Assembly: GCF_021172045.1 (NCBI RefSeq)
Contig: NZ_CP087164.1
Coordinates: 1,798,001-1,862,000, forward strand
Direction of reading: 5' to 3'
Length of the DNA stretch: 64,000 nt
Origin: Capillimicrobium parvum
GTDB lineage: Bacteria; Actinomycetota; Thermoleophilia; Solirubrobacterales; Solirubrobacteraceae
Shown: positions 39,627-47,705 of the stretch, one piece after another
Layout: each line of letters begins with the position of its first letter
Position numbering within the stretch: position 1 is the stretch's first letter
Translations under genes and position numbers: made by a program
Notes under the pieces: generated by a model
Databases searched by the model: none
The model's input: only the letters and a program-made list of their open reading frames with translations
Told to the model about the DNA's origin: nothing

Positions 39627-40756
39627 CCGCCCCCACCACCACGATCTTCACGACGATGACCGCGCTCGCGGAGGAGACCGGCGCAATCAACCTCGGCCAG
39701 GGCTTCCCGGACGAGGACGGCCCCGCCGAGGTCGCCGACGCGGCCGTCGCGGCGCTACGGTCCGGCACGCGCAACCAGTACGCGCCGCTCGGCGGCGTGC
39801 CGGAACTGCGCGAGGCGATCCTCGAGCACCAGCGCCGGCAGTATGGTCTGGAGCCCGCGGCGGTGCAGGTCACGTTCGGCGCGACGGAGGCGCTCGCATC
39901 GGCGGTTCTCGGCCTCGTGCGGCCCGGCGAGGAGATGGTGATCCTCGACCCGTGCTACGACTCCTACGCGCCGATCGCCCGGATGGCCGGCGCCACGCTG
40001 CGCCGCGTGCCGCTGCACCCGCCCGACTGGCGGCTGGACCTCGACGAGCTCGCCGCCGCGATCACGCCGCGGACGCGTCTGCTGCTGTTCAACAGCCCGC
40101 ACAACCCGACCGGCCGGGTGCTCGACCGCGCCGAGCTCGAGGGCATCGCCGCCCTGTGCCGCGACAACGACGTGATCGCCGTCACCGACGAGGTCTACGA
40201 GCACCTCGTCTTCGAGGGCGAGCACATCCCGCTCGCGACCCTGCCCGGCATGGGCGAGCGCACGGTGACGATCTCGAGCATCGGCAAGACCTTCTCGTTC
40301 ACCGGCTGGAAGATCGGCTGGGCGACGGGCCCGGCGGAGCTCATCGCCGCGCTGCGCGGCGTCAAGCAGTTCCTCTCGTTCGCCGGCGGCACGCCGCTGC
40401 AGGCGGCGGCCGCCGCCGCGCTGGCGCACGACGGCGGCTATCCGGCCCGCCTGCGCGACGAGCTGCACGCCAAGCGCGACCGGCTCGCGGACGGCCTGCG
40501 CGCCGCCGGCTTCGGCGTGCTGGCGTGCCAGGGCACGTACTTCATCTGCGCCGACGCATCGCCGCTCGGCCACCCGGACGCCGAGGCGCTGTCGCTGCGC
40601 CTGCCGCACGAGGCCGGCGTCGTCGTGATCCCCGTCTCGGCGTTCGTCGAGGACCCCGCCGGGCCCACCCGATCGCTCGTGCGCTTCGCGTTCTGCAAGC
40701 GCGAGTCGGTGCTCGACGAGGCGATCGGGCGGCTGCGCGAGTGGGCCGCGGCCTGA
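39623..40756 (+). CDS. Fold-type I PLP aminotransferase (class I/II)
   Basis: 377-residue aminotransferase. LGQGFPDEDGP, the tyrosine-binding NQYAPLGG, FNSPHNPTGRV, VTDEVYEHLVF and the PLP Lys222 in SSIGKTFSFTGWKIGW are present. The sequence style resembles the YbdL/kynurenine or methionine aminotransferase group and DapC; substrate not certain. It is coupled to the 168-residue protein upstream. Confidence 0.93.
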   Translation: MTAPTTTIFTTMTALAEETGAINLGQGFPDEDGPAEVADAAVAALRSGTRNQYAPLGGVPELREAILEHQRRQYGLEPAAVQVTFGATEALASAVLGLVRPGEEMVILDPCYDSYAPIARMAGATLRRVPLHPPDWRLDLDELAAAITPRTRLLLFNSPHNPTGRVLDRAELEGIAALCRDNDVIAVTDEVYEHLVFEGEHIPLATLPGMGERTVTISSIGKTFSFTGWKIGWATGPAELIAALRGVKQFLSFAGGTPLQAAAAAALAHDGGYPARLRDELHAKRDRLADGLRAAGFGVLACQGTYFICADASPLGHPDAEALSLRLPHEAGVVVIPVSAFVEDPAGPTRSLVRFAFCKRESVLDEAIGRLREWAAA

Positions 40757-40770
40757 GCGGAGGCGCCGCC

Positions 40771-41259
40771 TCAGCTGGGCGGCAGGAGGACGCGGTTGAT
40801 GACGTGGATCGTGCCGTTGCTCGCCTTCACGTCGGGCGTCACGACGCGGGCGTTGTTCACCCACACCTTGCCGCTGCGCACGCGGATGCGCACGCGCGAG
40901 CCCTCGGCGGTCTTCGCGGAGCGAAGCTTGACGACCTCCTTGGCGGTCACGTTGCCCGGGACGACGTGGTAGAGCAGGACCTTGCGCAGCATCGCCTTGT
41001 CGCCGGCCAGCGCGTTCAGCGTGCGCTTCGGCACCTTGGCGAACGCCGCGTCGGTGGGAGCGAAGACGGTGTACCTGGTCTTCCCGGTCAGCGTCTTCGC
41101 CAGGCCCGCCTGGGTGACGAGCTTGGTCAGGGTCTTGAACTGGCCGGCGGCCTGCGCGGTCTGCACCAGGTTGCGCTCCGGCGCCTGGGCGATGGCGGCC
41201 GACGGGCCGACGAGGCCGGTGGCGACGATGGCGGTGGCCAGCATGGATCGGGTTCGCAT
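40771..41259 (-). CDS. Secreted fasciclin (FAS1)-domain protein
   Basis: 162 residues: signal peptide about 1-25, then one FAS1 domain with the H1 motif YTVFAPTDAAFAKVP, the YHVVPGNVT H2 region and the closing NGTIHVINRVLLPP. Such proteins mediate adhesion. AAGGAG lies before the ATG. It is divergent from the SigK-like sigma gene, the same neighbourhood as mycobacterial MPT70/MPT83 with SigK, so it is the likely main target of that sigma factor. Confidence 0.92.
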   Translation of the reverse strand: MRTRSMLATAIVATGLVGPSAAIAQAPERNLVQTAQAAGQFKTLTKLVTQAGLAKTLTGKTRYTVFAPTDAAFAKVPKRTLNALAGDKAMLRKVLLYHVVPGNVTAKEVVKLRSAKTAEGSRVRIRVRSGKVWVNNARVVTPDVKASNGTIHVINRVLLPPS

Positions 41260-41299
41260 CGAGGCGGACTCCTTGGGTCGGACGTTGACGCCCGACGGG

Positions 41300-41324
41300 T
41301 ACGCGAACGCGGGCGCGTCCGGTT
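41300..41324 (-). promoter_or_regulatory. Candidate ECF-sigma promoter for the fasciclin gene
   Basis: On the minus strand AACC (41321-41324), 17 bases, then CGTA (41300-41303): the AACC/CGT spacing typical of ECF sigma promoters, about 40 bases before the fasciclin ATG. Short motif, tentative. Confidence 0.3.
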
Positions 41325-41372
41325 GGCGGGTTGCCCATCCGCCGGGATAGCTGGCGCGTAGGAATCAACACG

Positions 41373-41993
41373 ATGAGCTCATTCGCCGCTCCCGCGGCCC
41401 GATCGGTCACGATGGTGCCTCGCGTGCCCGTCCCCGACCGTGGATCCGACCCGGAGGAGCATCGGATCGCCGAGCGCCTGCGCTCCGGCGATCCCGATGC
41501 GTTGCGCGATGCGTACGACCGCTACGGGAGGGCGACGTTCGGGCTCCTGCTCCGGGTGCTGGGCGATCGCGCGCTCGCGGAGGACGTCCAGCAGCAGGTG
41601 TTCCTGGAGGTATGGCAGCGGGCGGGCAGCTACGACCCCGCGCGGTCGGGCCTGCTCACGTGGATCATGATGATCGCCCGCAGCCGGGCGGTCGACCAGC
41701 TGCGCCGCCGCATCCCCGAGCCGCGCGACCCGACAGGTGAGACGGGCGTGCTCGGCGCCGAAGCGTCCGTCGAGGCGGAGGTCGACGCGCTCGCCGAACG
41801 CTGGTACGTCGCGGCGCTGCTGCGCCGGCTGCCCGAGCCCGAGGCCGACGTCCTGCGCCAGCGCTTCTACGGTGGCCTGTCGCAGAGCGAGATCGCCGAG
41901 CGCGGCGGCATCGCGCTCGGCACCGTCAAGTCGCGGATGGTCAGCGGGCTGCGCCGCCTGCGCGCGATGCTCGACGAGGAGGGGGTCCGGTGA
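41373..41993 (+). CDS. ECF sigma factor, SigK-like
   Basis: 206-residue ECF sigma factor. Region 2: AYDRYGRATFGLLLRVLGD, AEDVQQQVFLEVWQRAGSYDPARSGLLTWIMMIARSRAVD. Region 4: LPEPEADVLRQRFYGGLSQSEIAERGGIALGTVKSRM. Start chosen with GTAGGAA nine bases upstream; ATG codons 14 codons earlier and 13 later are possible. The next gene is its membrane anti-sigma factor, overlapping as GTGA. Inactive until the anti-sigma is released. Confidence 0.92.
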   Translation: MSSFAAPAARSVTMVPRVPVPDRGSDPEEHRIAERLRSGDPDALRDAYDRYGRATFGLLLRVLGDRALAEDVQQQVFLEVWQRAGSYDPARSGLLTWIMMIARSRAVDQLRRRIPEPRDPTGETGVLGAEASVEAEVDALAERWYVAALLRRLPEPEADVLRQRFYGGLSQSEIAERGGIALGTVKSRMVSGLRRLRAMLDEEGVR

Positions 41994-42745
41994 ACGCCGA
42001 CGACGCGGTCAGCTACCTGCTCGGTGAGCTCGACGCCGACCAGCGGCGCGCGTTCGAGGACGCGATGGCCGCGGACGCGGACATGCGGGCCGAGGTCGAG
42101 CGCCTGCGACCCGCGGTCGAGGCGCTCGAGAGCCTGCCGCCGGACGCGTGGGACATGCCGGAGCCGCCGCCGCTGCGGATCGCCGCGCTGCCGTCGCGTG
42201 CCCCCGCTGAGCCGCACGCGATCGAGCCGGACGATCGGCCGCCGCCGCCCCCGACCCCCCTGCACCGGGTGCGGCGCATCGAGCTGCGCCCGGCCCTCGC
42301 GGCGCTGGCCGCGGCCGCGCTGCTCATCGTCGGCGTCGGGATCGGCGTGCTCGCCGGGCGCGGGACCGACGATGGCGGCACGACGACCCAGGTCACCACG
42401 GTCGCGGAGCACTCGCTGCAGCCCGTCGGCCCCCGCGACCTCAACGCGAGCGGGCGTGTCTCCATCGCCCAGGCGGGCACCGGCAAGCGGTCGGTGCAGC
42501 TGCACGTCGACGGCCTGCCCCGCACCGGCCGAGATGCGTTCTACGAGCTGTGGCTGCTCGGCGACGACGGCCAGCTCGTTGCGCTCGGCACCTTCCGCGT
42601 CGACGCGGCCGGCAACGCGACCGTCCAGGTGCCGCTCGCCGTCGACCCCTCGAACTTCCGCTGGTTCGACATCTCACGCCAGCCGAACAACGGCGACCCG
42701 AAGCACTCGGGCGACTCCGTGCTGCGCGGCGCGACCCGCAGCTGA
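41990..42745 (+). CDS. RskA-like membrane anti-sigma factor
   Basis: 251 residues. The cytosolic N-terminus has the short anti-sigma helix set (AVSYLLGELDADQRRAFEDAM). One membrane helix at about 101-123, then an extracytoplasmic RskA domain (LHVDGLPRTGRDAFYELWLLGDDGQLVALGTF, ending with WFDISRQPNNGDPKHSG). It holds the sigma factor at the membrane until stepwise proteolysis. GTG start coupled to the sigma gene. Confidence 0.92.
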   Translation: MNADDAVSYLLGELDADQRRAFEDAMAADADMRAEVERLRPAVEALESLPPDAWDMPEPPPLRIAALPSRAPAEPHAIEPDDRPPPPPTPLHRVRRIELRPALAALAAAALLIVGVGIGVLAGRGTDDGGTTTQVTTVAEHSLQPVGPRDLNASGRVSIAQAGTGKRSVQLHVDGLPRTGRDAFYELWLLGDDGQLVALGTFRVDAAGNATVQVPLAVDPSNFRWFDISRQPNNGDPKHSGDSVLRGATRS

Positions 42746-42774
42746 TCAGTCGTCCACGAACCTGGCGCTCGCGC

Positions 42775-43419
42775 CTAGGACCAGGTCTCGCCGCCAGCGA
42801 CGCGCTCGTAGCCGAGCCAGAGCGCGTTCATCGTCGTGGTGACGAGCTGCTCTCTCGGCACGTCGGGGTGGTCGACCCACCAGAGCGCCAGGCCCTGCAT
42901 CGTGGCGCGAAAGACCTCCCAGACGAGCAGCGTCCCGGCGGGCGAGTCCTCCGTCGCCCGCGCGGCGGGCTCGCGGGCGAGCAACGGCAGCAGGCTGTCC
43001 CGGCTCGCGGCGGCCACGGCGCGGTGGACGGCGTCGACCTCGGGATCCCCGGTCGCGTCGCGGAACAGCACCCGCGAGGCGAACGGGTGCTCCTCGACGT
43101 AGGCGAACCACGCGTCGACGGCGCCGCCCAGCCGCACGGCGGTCATCTCGTCGCGGCCGAGGTGCTCGATCCAGATGCGCTGCAGGTCGGCGTAGTGGCG
43201 CTCGAGCAGGCGGCGGTAGAGCGCCGGCTTGGAGTCGAAGTGGTCGTAGACGACGGGGACCGTGACGCCGGCGCGGCGGGCGATCTCGCTCATGGCGGCG
43301 CCGTGATAGCCGCGTTCGGCGACGACCTCGGTGGCGGCATGCTCGATGAGCTCGCGCCGCTCCGGCGCGGTCAGCCGGCGCCGGCGGGGGGTGGGTAGGG
43401 GAGCGTCGGACGTTGACAA
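42775..43419 (-). CDS. TetR-family transcriptional regulator
   Basis: 214 residues. N-terminal helix-turn-helix ATEVVAERGYHGAAMSEIARRAGVTVPVVYDHFDSKPALY; C-terminal ligand domain without recognised type. The best start is a TTG at 43419 that falls inside the first of two palindromic operators, so it should autoregulate tightly. Divergent from the gene at 43475, its probable second target. Confidence 0.9.
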   Translation of the reverse strand: MSTSDAPLPTPRRRRLTAPERRELIEHAATEVVAERGYHGAAMSEIARRAGVTVPVVYDHFDSKPALYRRLLERHYADLQRIWIEHLGRDEMTAVRLGGAVDAWFAYVEEHPFASRVLFRDATGDPEVDAVHRAVAAASRDSLLPLLAREPAARATEDSPAGTLLVWEVFRATMQGLALWWVDHPDVPREQLVTTTMNALWLGYERVAGGETWS

Positions 43420-43437
43420 CCTAGTCGCCGCTAGGTA
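43418..43437. promoter_or_regulatory. TetR operator 1 (AACCTAG-N6-CTAGGTA)
   Basis: Inverted repeat ACCTAG (43419-43424) / CTAGGT (43431-43436) overlapping the TTG start of the TetR gene. It shares its half-site with the operator 32 bases to the right. Confidence 0.7.
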
Positions 43438-43449
43438 CGTTGCGCGAGC

Positions 43450-43469
43450 AACCTAGCGACGAGTAGGTT
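43450..43469. promoter_or_regulatory. TetR operator 2 (AACCTAG-N6-GTAGGTT)
   Basis: Perfect outer arms AACCTA (43450-43455) / TAGGTT (43464-43469), ending 5 bases before the ATG of the divergent gene. A dimer bound here would block both promoter and ribosome site. Confidence 0.7.
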
Positions 43470-43474
43470 AGATC

Positions 43475-44149
43475 ATGCTCCTGACGGTCCATCTCGTTCC
43501 CGCCGGCGCGCCGCAGGCGCTGCGCAGGCTGCGCCGGCGCCCCGCCCCCCGGGACGGGCTGATCTGGTCGGAGACGACGCTCATCGCGCCGCTGCCGGCC
43601 GGCGGCCCGCCACGGGTCGACGGCAACGGCCTCATAGCGGCGTGGCGCGACGGCGAGGCGCTCGACGCGTTCCTGGCCGACGACCCGCTCGCCGGCTGGC
43701 TGGCCACCGGCTGGTCCGTGCGGCTCGAGCCGCTGCGCGCGTACGGCGGACTCCCCGAGCTGCCGGGGCTCGGGCGGCCGGAGCGCGAGGCCGATCCGCG
43801 GGAGCCCGTCGCGGTCCTCACGTTCGGCCGCACCAAGCTGCACCGCCTCGTGCCGTTCCTGCGCGCGAGCGCGGCGGCCGAGCGCCAGGCCCGCCGCGAC
43901 CCCGCGGTGCTGCTCTCCACCGCGATCACCCGGCCGCCGCGGACCGTCGCCACGTTCTCGGTGTGGCGCACGGCCGAGGAGATGCGCGCCTACGCGACGC
44001 AGGCCGGCGCCGCGCACGCCGAGGCCATGCGCCGCAACGCCGAGCGCCCGTTTCACCGCGACCAGCTGTTCGCCCGCTTCCGGCCCTCGGCCGTCGAGGG
44101 CAGCTTCCACCGGTCGGCCGCTCGCCTCCAGGAATCGACGGCTGCCTGA
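43475..44149 (+). CDS. CrtA-like (spheroidene monooxygenase-related) protein, function uncertain
   Basis: 224 residues, cytosolic. The second half (VAVLTFGRTKLHRLVPFLRAS, then TFSVWRTAEEMRAYATQAGAAHAEAMR and FHRDQLFARFRP) resembles the CrtA-like dimeric alpha-beta barrel proteins seen in actinobacteria; these may bind heme. It is not a carotenoid gene by context. It is the only gene divergent from the TetR regulator and sits directly behind its operator, so it is probably the regulated target. Confidence 0.6.
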   Translation: MLLTVHLVPAGAPQALRRLRRRPAPRDGLIWSETTLIAPLPAGGPPRVDGNGLIAAWRDGEALDAFLADDPLAGWLATGWSVRLEPLRAYGGLPELPGLGRPEREADPREPVAVLTFGRTKLHRLVPFLRASAAAERQARRDPAVLLSTAITRPPRTVATFSVWRTAEEMRAYATQAGAAHAEAMRRNAERPFHRDQLFARFRPSAVEGSFHRSAARLQESTAA

Positions 44150-44159
44150 CAGCAACACT

Positions 44160-44183
44160 AGACTTAGTCGGGTGACTAAGTCT
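44160..44183. promoter_or_regulatory. Autoregulatory palindrome of the toxin-antitoxin pair
   Basis: Perfect 10-base arms AGACTTAGTC / GACTAAGTCT with spacer GGGT, overlapping the antitoxin GTG at 44172. Fits an operator bound by the antitoxin or the toxin-antitoxin complex. Confidence 0.7.
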
Positions 44184-44402
44184 GTTGGGGTCCATGAAGC
44201 GAAGACGCATCTCTCCCGCCTCCTGGAGGACGTGGCCGCGGGGAACGAGGTGACGATCACCCGCCGGGGCGCGCCCGTCGCGCGGCTCGTCCCCGCCCGC
44301 GACACGCGTCGCCGCTTCGGGATGGACCACGGCGTGTTCGCCGTCCCCGACGACTTCGACGCGCCGCTTCCCGACCAGCTGCTCGCGGACTTCGAGCGGT
44401 GA
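44172..44402 (+). CDS. Phd/YefM-family antitoxin
   Basis: 76-residue antitoxin: SVGVHEAKTHLSRLLEDVAAGNEVTITRRGAPVARLVP is the DNA-binding Phd/YefM fold, followed by an acidic C-terminal tail (FDAPLPDQLLADFE) that would wrap the toxin. GTG start within the palindromic operator; stop overlaps the toxin start as GTGA, ensuring antitoxin is made first. Confidence 0.92.
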   Translation: MTKSVGVHEAKTHLSRLLEDVAAGNEVTITRRGAPVARLVPARDTRRRFGMDHGVFAVPDDFDAPLPDQLLADFER

Positions 44403-44797
44403 GAGCTCTGCTCGACACGCACGTGTTCCTGTGGCTGCAGACCGTGCCCGAGCGGCTCGGAGCTCACCTCGACATGCTCGCCGACCCGCAGACGGAGCTG
44501 CTGGTCTCGGCGGCGAGCTCGTGGGAGATCGCGGTCAAGTACGCGCTCGGCCGGCTGCCGTTGCCCGAGAGTCCCGAGCGGTGGACGCCCGAGCGCATCC
44601 GGGCGATCGGCGCTCAGCCGATCTCCATCGAGCACGGTCACGTGCTGGCGGTCGCGGCCCTGCCGCGCCTGCATCGGGACCCCTTCGACCGCGTCCTCGT
44701 CGCCCAGGCGCTTGTCCTCGACGCGACGCTGACGACGGCCGATGAGGTCCTGACGCGCTACCCGGCACGGACGCTGCTCGTCGGCGGCCGCGCGTGA
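44399..44797 (+). CDS. vapC: VapC-family PIN-domain ribonuclease toxin
   Basis: 132-residue PIN toxin. Catalytic acidic residues: Asp6 in LLDTHVFLWL, Glu in SAASSWEIAVKYALGRL, Asp in HRDPFDRVLVAQALV, and the late TADE. It cleaves RNA, typically tRNA or rRNA, when freed of antitoxin. GTG start coupled to the antitoxin. The two genes are flanked by unrelated genes, a common pattern for mobile toxin-antitoxin units. Confidence 0.92.
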   Translation: MRALLDTHVFLWLQTVPERLGAHLDMLADPQTELLVSAASSWEIAVKYALGRLPLPESPERWTPERIRAIGAQPISIEHGHVLAVAALPRLHRDPFDRVLVAQALVLDATLTTADEVLTRYPARTLLVGGRA

Positions 44798-44806
44798 GCG
44801 TGAGCG

Positions 44807-45073
44807 TCAGGCGACGGCGGGATCGCTGCTCAGCACCGCGTCCGGGCCGCTGTCGTAGAGCTTGTGCACCTTGACGGTCCCGGGCGGGGTCGCGTCGATG
44901 CACAGCCGGCAGAGCACGCACTCGTCGATGTTCGTGTCGACGATCTGCACCCGCCCGCCGGCGTCGGCGTAGATGTCGACGGGACAGACCTCCTCGAGCC
45001 TGGCGGCCGCGGCCGCGTCGCCCGCGATCTCGTCGGAGACCTCGATGCCGATGAAGATGGCGTCGCTTCTCAT
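44807..45073 (-). CDS. Ferredoxin-like protein with one predicted 4Fe-4S site
   Basis: 88 residues. Cys spacing: VCPVDIY, then DECVLCRLCIDATPPGTV, matching a single four-Cys cluster of the bacterial ferredoxin fold. A glycine-rich strand (DAGGRVQIVDTN) precedes the Cys motif. The gene overlaps the ligase alpha subunit as ATGA, so it is part of that operon; an electron carrier tied to a CoA ligase is unusual and suggests a partner oxidoreductase elsewhere. Confidence 0.75.
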   Translation of the reverse strand: MRSDAIFIGIEVSDEIAGDAAAAARLEEVCPVDIYADAGGRVQIVDTNIDECVLCRLCIDATPPGTVKVHKLYDSGPDAVLSSDPAVA

Positions 45074-45999
45074 GCCGCGGCCCCCTGGCGCTCCTCGATC
45101 TTGCCCTTGATGATCTCCGGGATCTGGGAGATCTCCTCGGCCACCGTGATGCCCGCCTCGGCGAGGCGGGCGATCTTCTCGGTCGCCGTGTCCTCCTTGC
45201 CCTCGACGATCGTGCCGGCGTGGCCGAAGCTCATGCCCGGCATCTCGTCCATGAACCGGCCGGCCATGAACGCCACGACCGGCAGGCGCGAGTCGTTCTC
45301 GGTCACCCACCGCGCGAGCTCGGCCTCCATGCGGCCGCCCGGCTCGGTGTAGATGACGATGCCCTGCGTCTGGTCGTCGGCCTCGAAGAGCGGCATCAGC
45401 TCGGCGTACGTCGAGCCGATGATCGCGTCGCCGCCGATCGAGACGGCGGTCGAGATGCCGAGGCCCGCGGCGCTCAGCGTCGAGGACATCTCGGTCGTCA
45501 TGCCGCCCGAGCGGGAGATCACGCCGATCGCGCCCGGCTTGTACGACTTCGCCGCGTCCTTCGCGGGCCCGCCGATGCCGCCCATCTTGATGACGTCGGG
45601 AACGATGATCCCGAGGCAGTTCGGGCCGATGATCCGCGCGCCGCGCAGGGTCGCCAGCTCGACCATCTCCGCCACGTCCGCCCGCGGGATGCGCTCGGTG
45701 ACGATCACGACGAGCTCGATGCCGTTCTCGATCGCCTCGAACACGGCGTCCTTCGTGAACGCCGGCGGCACGGTCACGACCGAGCCCTTGATCGGCGTGC
45801 CGTGGTGCTCGACCGCCTGGGCGACGGTGTCGAAGACCGGCACGCCGTGGACCTCGCGGCCCTTGCGCCCCGGCGTGACGCCGCCGACGATCTTCGCCCC
45901 GGCGCCGTAGTCCAGGCACTCGCGGGTCAGGTTGACCGCCTCGCGGCCGGTGATGCCCTGGACGATGAAGGTGGTGTCTGCGTCGACGAGGATGCTCAT
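45070..45999 (-). CDS. sucD: Succinyl-CoA synthetase-type ligase, alpha subunit
   Basis: 309-residue alpha subunit. CoA-binding FIVQGITGREAVNLTRECLDYG, PNCLGIIVP, and the phosphohistidine His260 in SFGHAGTIVEG. It forms acyl-CoA from acid, CoA and NTP with the beta subunit. Both succinate and malate thiokinases share these motifs; adjacency to a malyl-CoA lyase makes malate a real possibility. Positioned 15 bases after the beta subunit. Confidence 0.88.
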   Translation of the reverse strand: MSILVDADTTFIVQGITGREAVNLTRECLDYGAGAKIVGGVTPGRKGREVHGVPVFDTVAQAVEHHGTPIKGSVVTVPPAFTKDAVFEAIENGIELVVIVTERIPRADVAEMVELATLRGARIIGPNCLGIIVPDVIKMGGIGGPAKDAAKSYKPGAIGVISRSGGMTTEMSSTLSAAGLGISTAVSIGGDAIIGSTYAELMPLFEADDQTQGIVIYTEPGGRMEAELARWVTENDSRLPVVAFMAGRFMDEMPGMSFGHAGTIVEGKEDTATEKIARLAEAGITVAEEISQIPEIIKGKIEERQGAAA

Positions 46000-46014
46000 T
46001 CGACCACGACCTCC

Positions 46015-47250
46015 TTACTGGCCGGAGGCCGGGTCGTTTGTGTGCGTGGTGCCCGCCAGTGCCTCCACCGCGAGCCGCGATGCCTCGTGCAGCGACACCG
46101 ACCGGTCCGCGTACTTGACGCCGTACTTGTCGAGGATCTTGAACCCCTCCTCTTCCCACGCCCCGGGGATCCGGAAGATCGTGATCTTCTCCGCCGGGTC
46201 GTAGCCCAGCTCCAGGCAGGCCTTGATGACGCCGCGCGCGACGATGTCCACGCGCGTGTTGGAGACGATCGACATCATCACTGCGATCTTGTCCACGCCG
46301 GGCTTGGAGAGCACGAGCTTCGCCAGCCCGCACGCCTTCGCGACCGACGGGTTGCCGCCGATCTCGCAGTAGTTGGCGGGCTGGCCGCCCGCGTTGCGCA
46401 CCGCGTCGAAGAGCGTCAGCGAGCCGCCGCCGGCCCCGATGACGAGGCCGAGGTTGCCGTCGAACTCCGTCACGTTGCCGGCCACGCCGCGGTGGTCCTG
46501 GGCGTCGACCGCCTCGCCGGCGAGCTCGAACTCGGTCGCCTCGCGGGCCTGGCGCGTCTCCTCGTCGCCGACGCCGAGGTCCTTCAGCAGCGCCTTCTGG
46601 CGCGGCCGGGCCTCGTTCTCCATGTCCATGTGCGCGTCGAGGGCGACGAACGAGCCGTCCTCCATCTCGGCCAGCGGGTTGATCTCGGCGAGCGTCATGT
46701 CGTAGTCGACGAACAGCCGTGCCAGCCGCGTGAGGATCGGGACGAGCTTGTTCAGCCGCGAACCGGTCACGCCGGTCTGCGCGATGCACTGCTTCGCCTG
46801 GAACTCGCTGAGCGGGAGGATGTTCGAGAAGTGCCGGCGCCCCACGTGGTCGGGGTGCTGCTCGGCGACCTCCTCGATGTCGATGCCGCCCATGTCGCTG
46901 AACAGCATCACGGGCTGCTTGCGCGTGCCGTCCCACACCACGCCGGCGTAGTACTCCTGCTTGACCGACGCCTTCGGGTCGACGAGCACGCCGCGCGGCA
47001 TGTGCCCGTTGATCTCGAGGGCGAGGACGTCGGCGGCGTCACGCTCGGCCTGCTCGGGCGTATCGGCGAACTTCACGCCGCCCGCCTTCATCCGGCCGCC
47101 CGTCAGCACCTGCGACTTGATGACCACCGGCCCGCCGATCCGCTCGGCGATCGCCTTCGCCTCGCCGGCATCGGTCGTGAAGCCGTAGTCGGTTACCGGG
47201 ATGCCCGCGCGCTTGACCACCTCGCGGGCTTCGTACTCGAAGAAGCGCAT
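46015..47250 (-). CDS. Succinyl-CoA synthetase-type ligase, beta subunit (divergent)
   Basis: 411-residue ATP-grasp subunit. It begins MRFFEYEAREVVKRAGIPV like SucC, with VIKSQVLTGGRMKAGGVKFA and LAEINPLAEMEDGSFVALDAHMD forming the nucleotide site, and GAGGGSLTLFDAVRNAGGQPANYCEIGGNPS for the CoA/phosphate region. The stretch after that (MMSIVSNTRVDIVARGVIKA, then FRIPGAWEEEGFKIL) is less like standard SucC, so the acid substrate may differ from succinate. Co-transcribed with the alpha subunit and ferredoxin-like gene. Confidence 0.85.
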   Translation of the reverse strand: MRFFEYEAREVVKRAGIPVTDYGFTTDAGEAKAIAERIGGPVVIKSQVLTGGRMKAGGVKFADTPEQAERDAADVLALEINGHMPRGVLVDPKASVKQEYYAGVVWDGTRKQPVMLFSDMGGIDIEEVAEQHPDHVGRRHFSNILPLSEFQAKQCIAQTGVTGSRLNKLVPILTRLARLFVDYDMTLAEINPLAEMEDGSFVALDAHMDMENEARPRQKALLKDLGVGDEETRQAREATEFELAGEAVDAQDHRGVAGNVTEFDGNLGLVIGAGGGSLTLFDAVRNAGGQPANYCEIGGNPSVAKACGLAKLVLSKPGVDKIAVMMSIVSNTRVDIVARGVIKACLELGYDPAEKITIFRIPGAWEEEGFKILDKYGVKYADRSVSLHEASRLAVEALAGTTHTNDPASGQ

Positions 47251-47268
47251 GTGGCCGGGAACCTATCG

Positions 47269-47288
47269 CGTTGACTGGCGGGTCAACG
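47269..47288. promoter_or_regulatory. Inverted repeat CGTTGAC-N6-GTCAACG upstream of the ligase operon
   Basis: Perfect 7-base arms in the 39-base gap between the DUF2294 gene stop and the ligase beta-subunit ATG. Could be an operator or a short terminator. Confidence 0.4.
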
Positions 47289-47289
47289 T

Positions 47290-47667
47290 TCAGGCGCCGG
47301 GCGGCCCGTCGAGCAGGAAGATCTCGAAGAGCCGGGAGGGGTGGAAGAGGAGCTGGCTGTGGTAGGTGAGCACCTTGCGCCCGGTGACCTGCTCCACGGC
47401 TGAGGTCAGCTCCCCCGCGACGACCTCCTGGAAGCGCAGGCGGTACTGGCGCACGAGCCGCTCCTCGCCGGCCTCGACCAGGCGCTCCTCGTTCGGCGTC
47501 AGGCCGCCCTCGAGCACGGTGAAGACGTACTCGTCGTTGAAGTACGTCTTCGCCTTCGTCGGACCGCGGCCGTAGAGCTTCGCCATCGCCTGGACGATCG
47601 CCGTCGACACGGCGGCGCGCAGGGCGCCGTGGGGATCGGACGTGGTTCGCTCCGGCATGGCGGCCAT
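47290..47667 (-). CDS. DUF2294 family protein
   Basis: 125 residues. The YGRGPTKAKTYFNDEYVFTVLEGGLTPNEERL block and the later VLTYHSQLLFHPSRLFEIFLLD are characteristic of DUF2294, a family named for Na-translocating-decarboxylase-like neighbours but uncharacterised. The start is one of two ATG codons three residues apart; no ribosome site. It lies between the malyl-CoA lyase and the CoA ligase genes, same strand. Confidence 0.85.
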   Translation of the reverse strand: MAAMPERTTSDPHGALRAAVSTAIVQAMAKLYGRGPTKAKTYFNDEYVFTVLEGGLTPNEERLVEAGEERLVRQYRLRFQEVVAGELTSAVEQVTGRKVLTYHSQLLFHPSRLFEIFLLDGPPGA

Positions 47668-47705
47668 GGCGCGACAGTACCCGGGCCGGGCCGTGCGGCA
47701 ACCCC

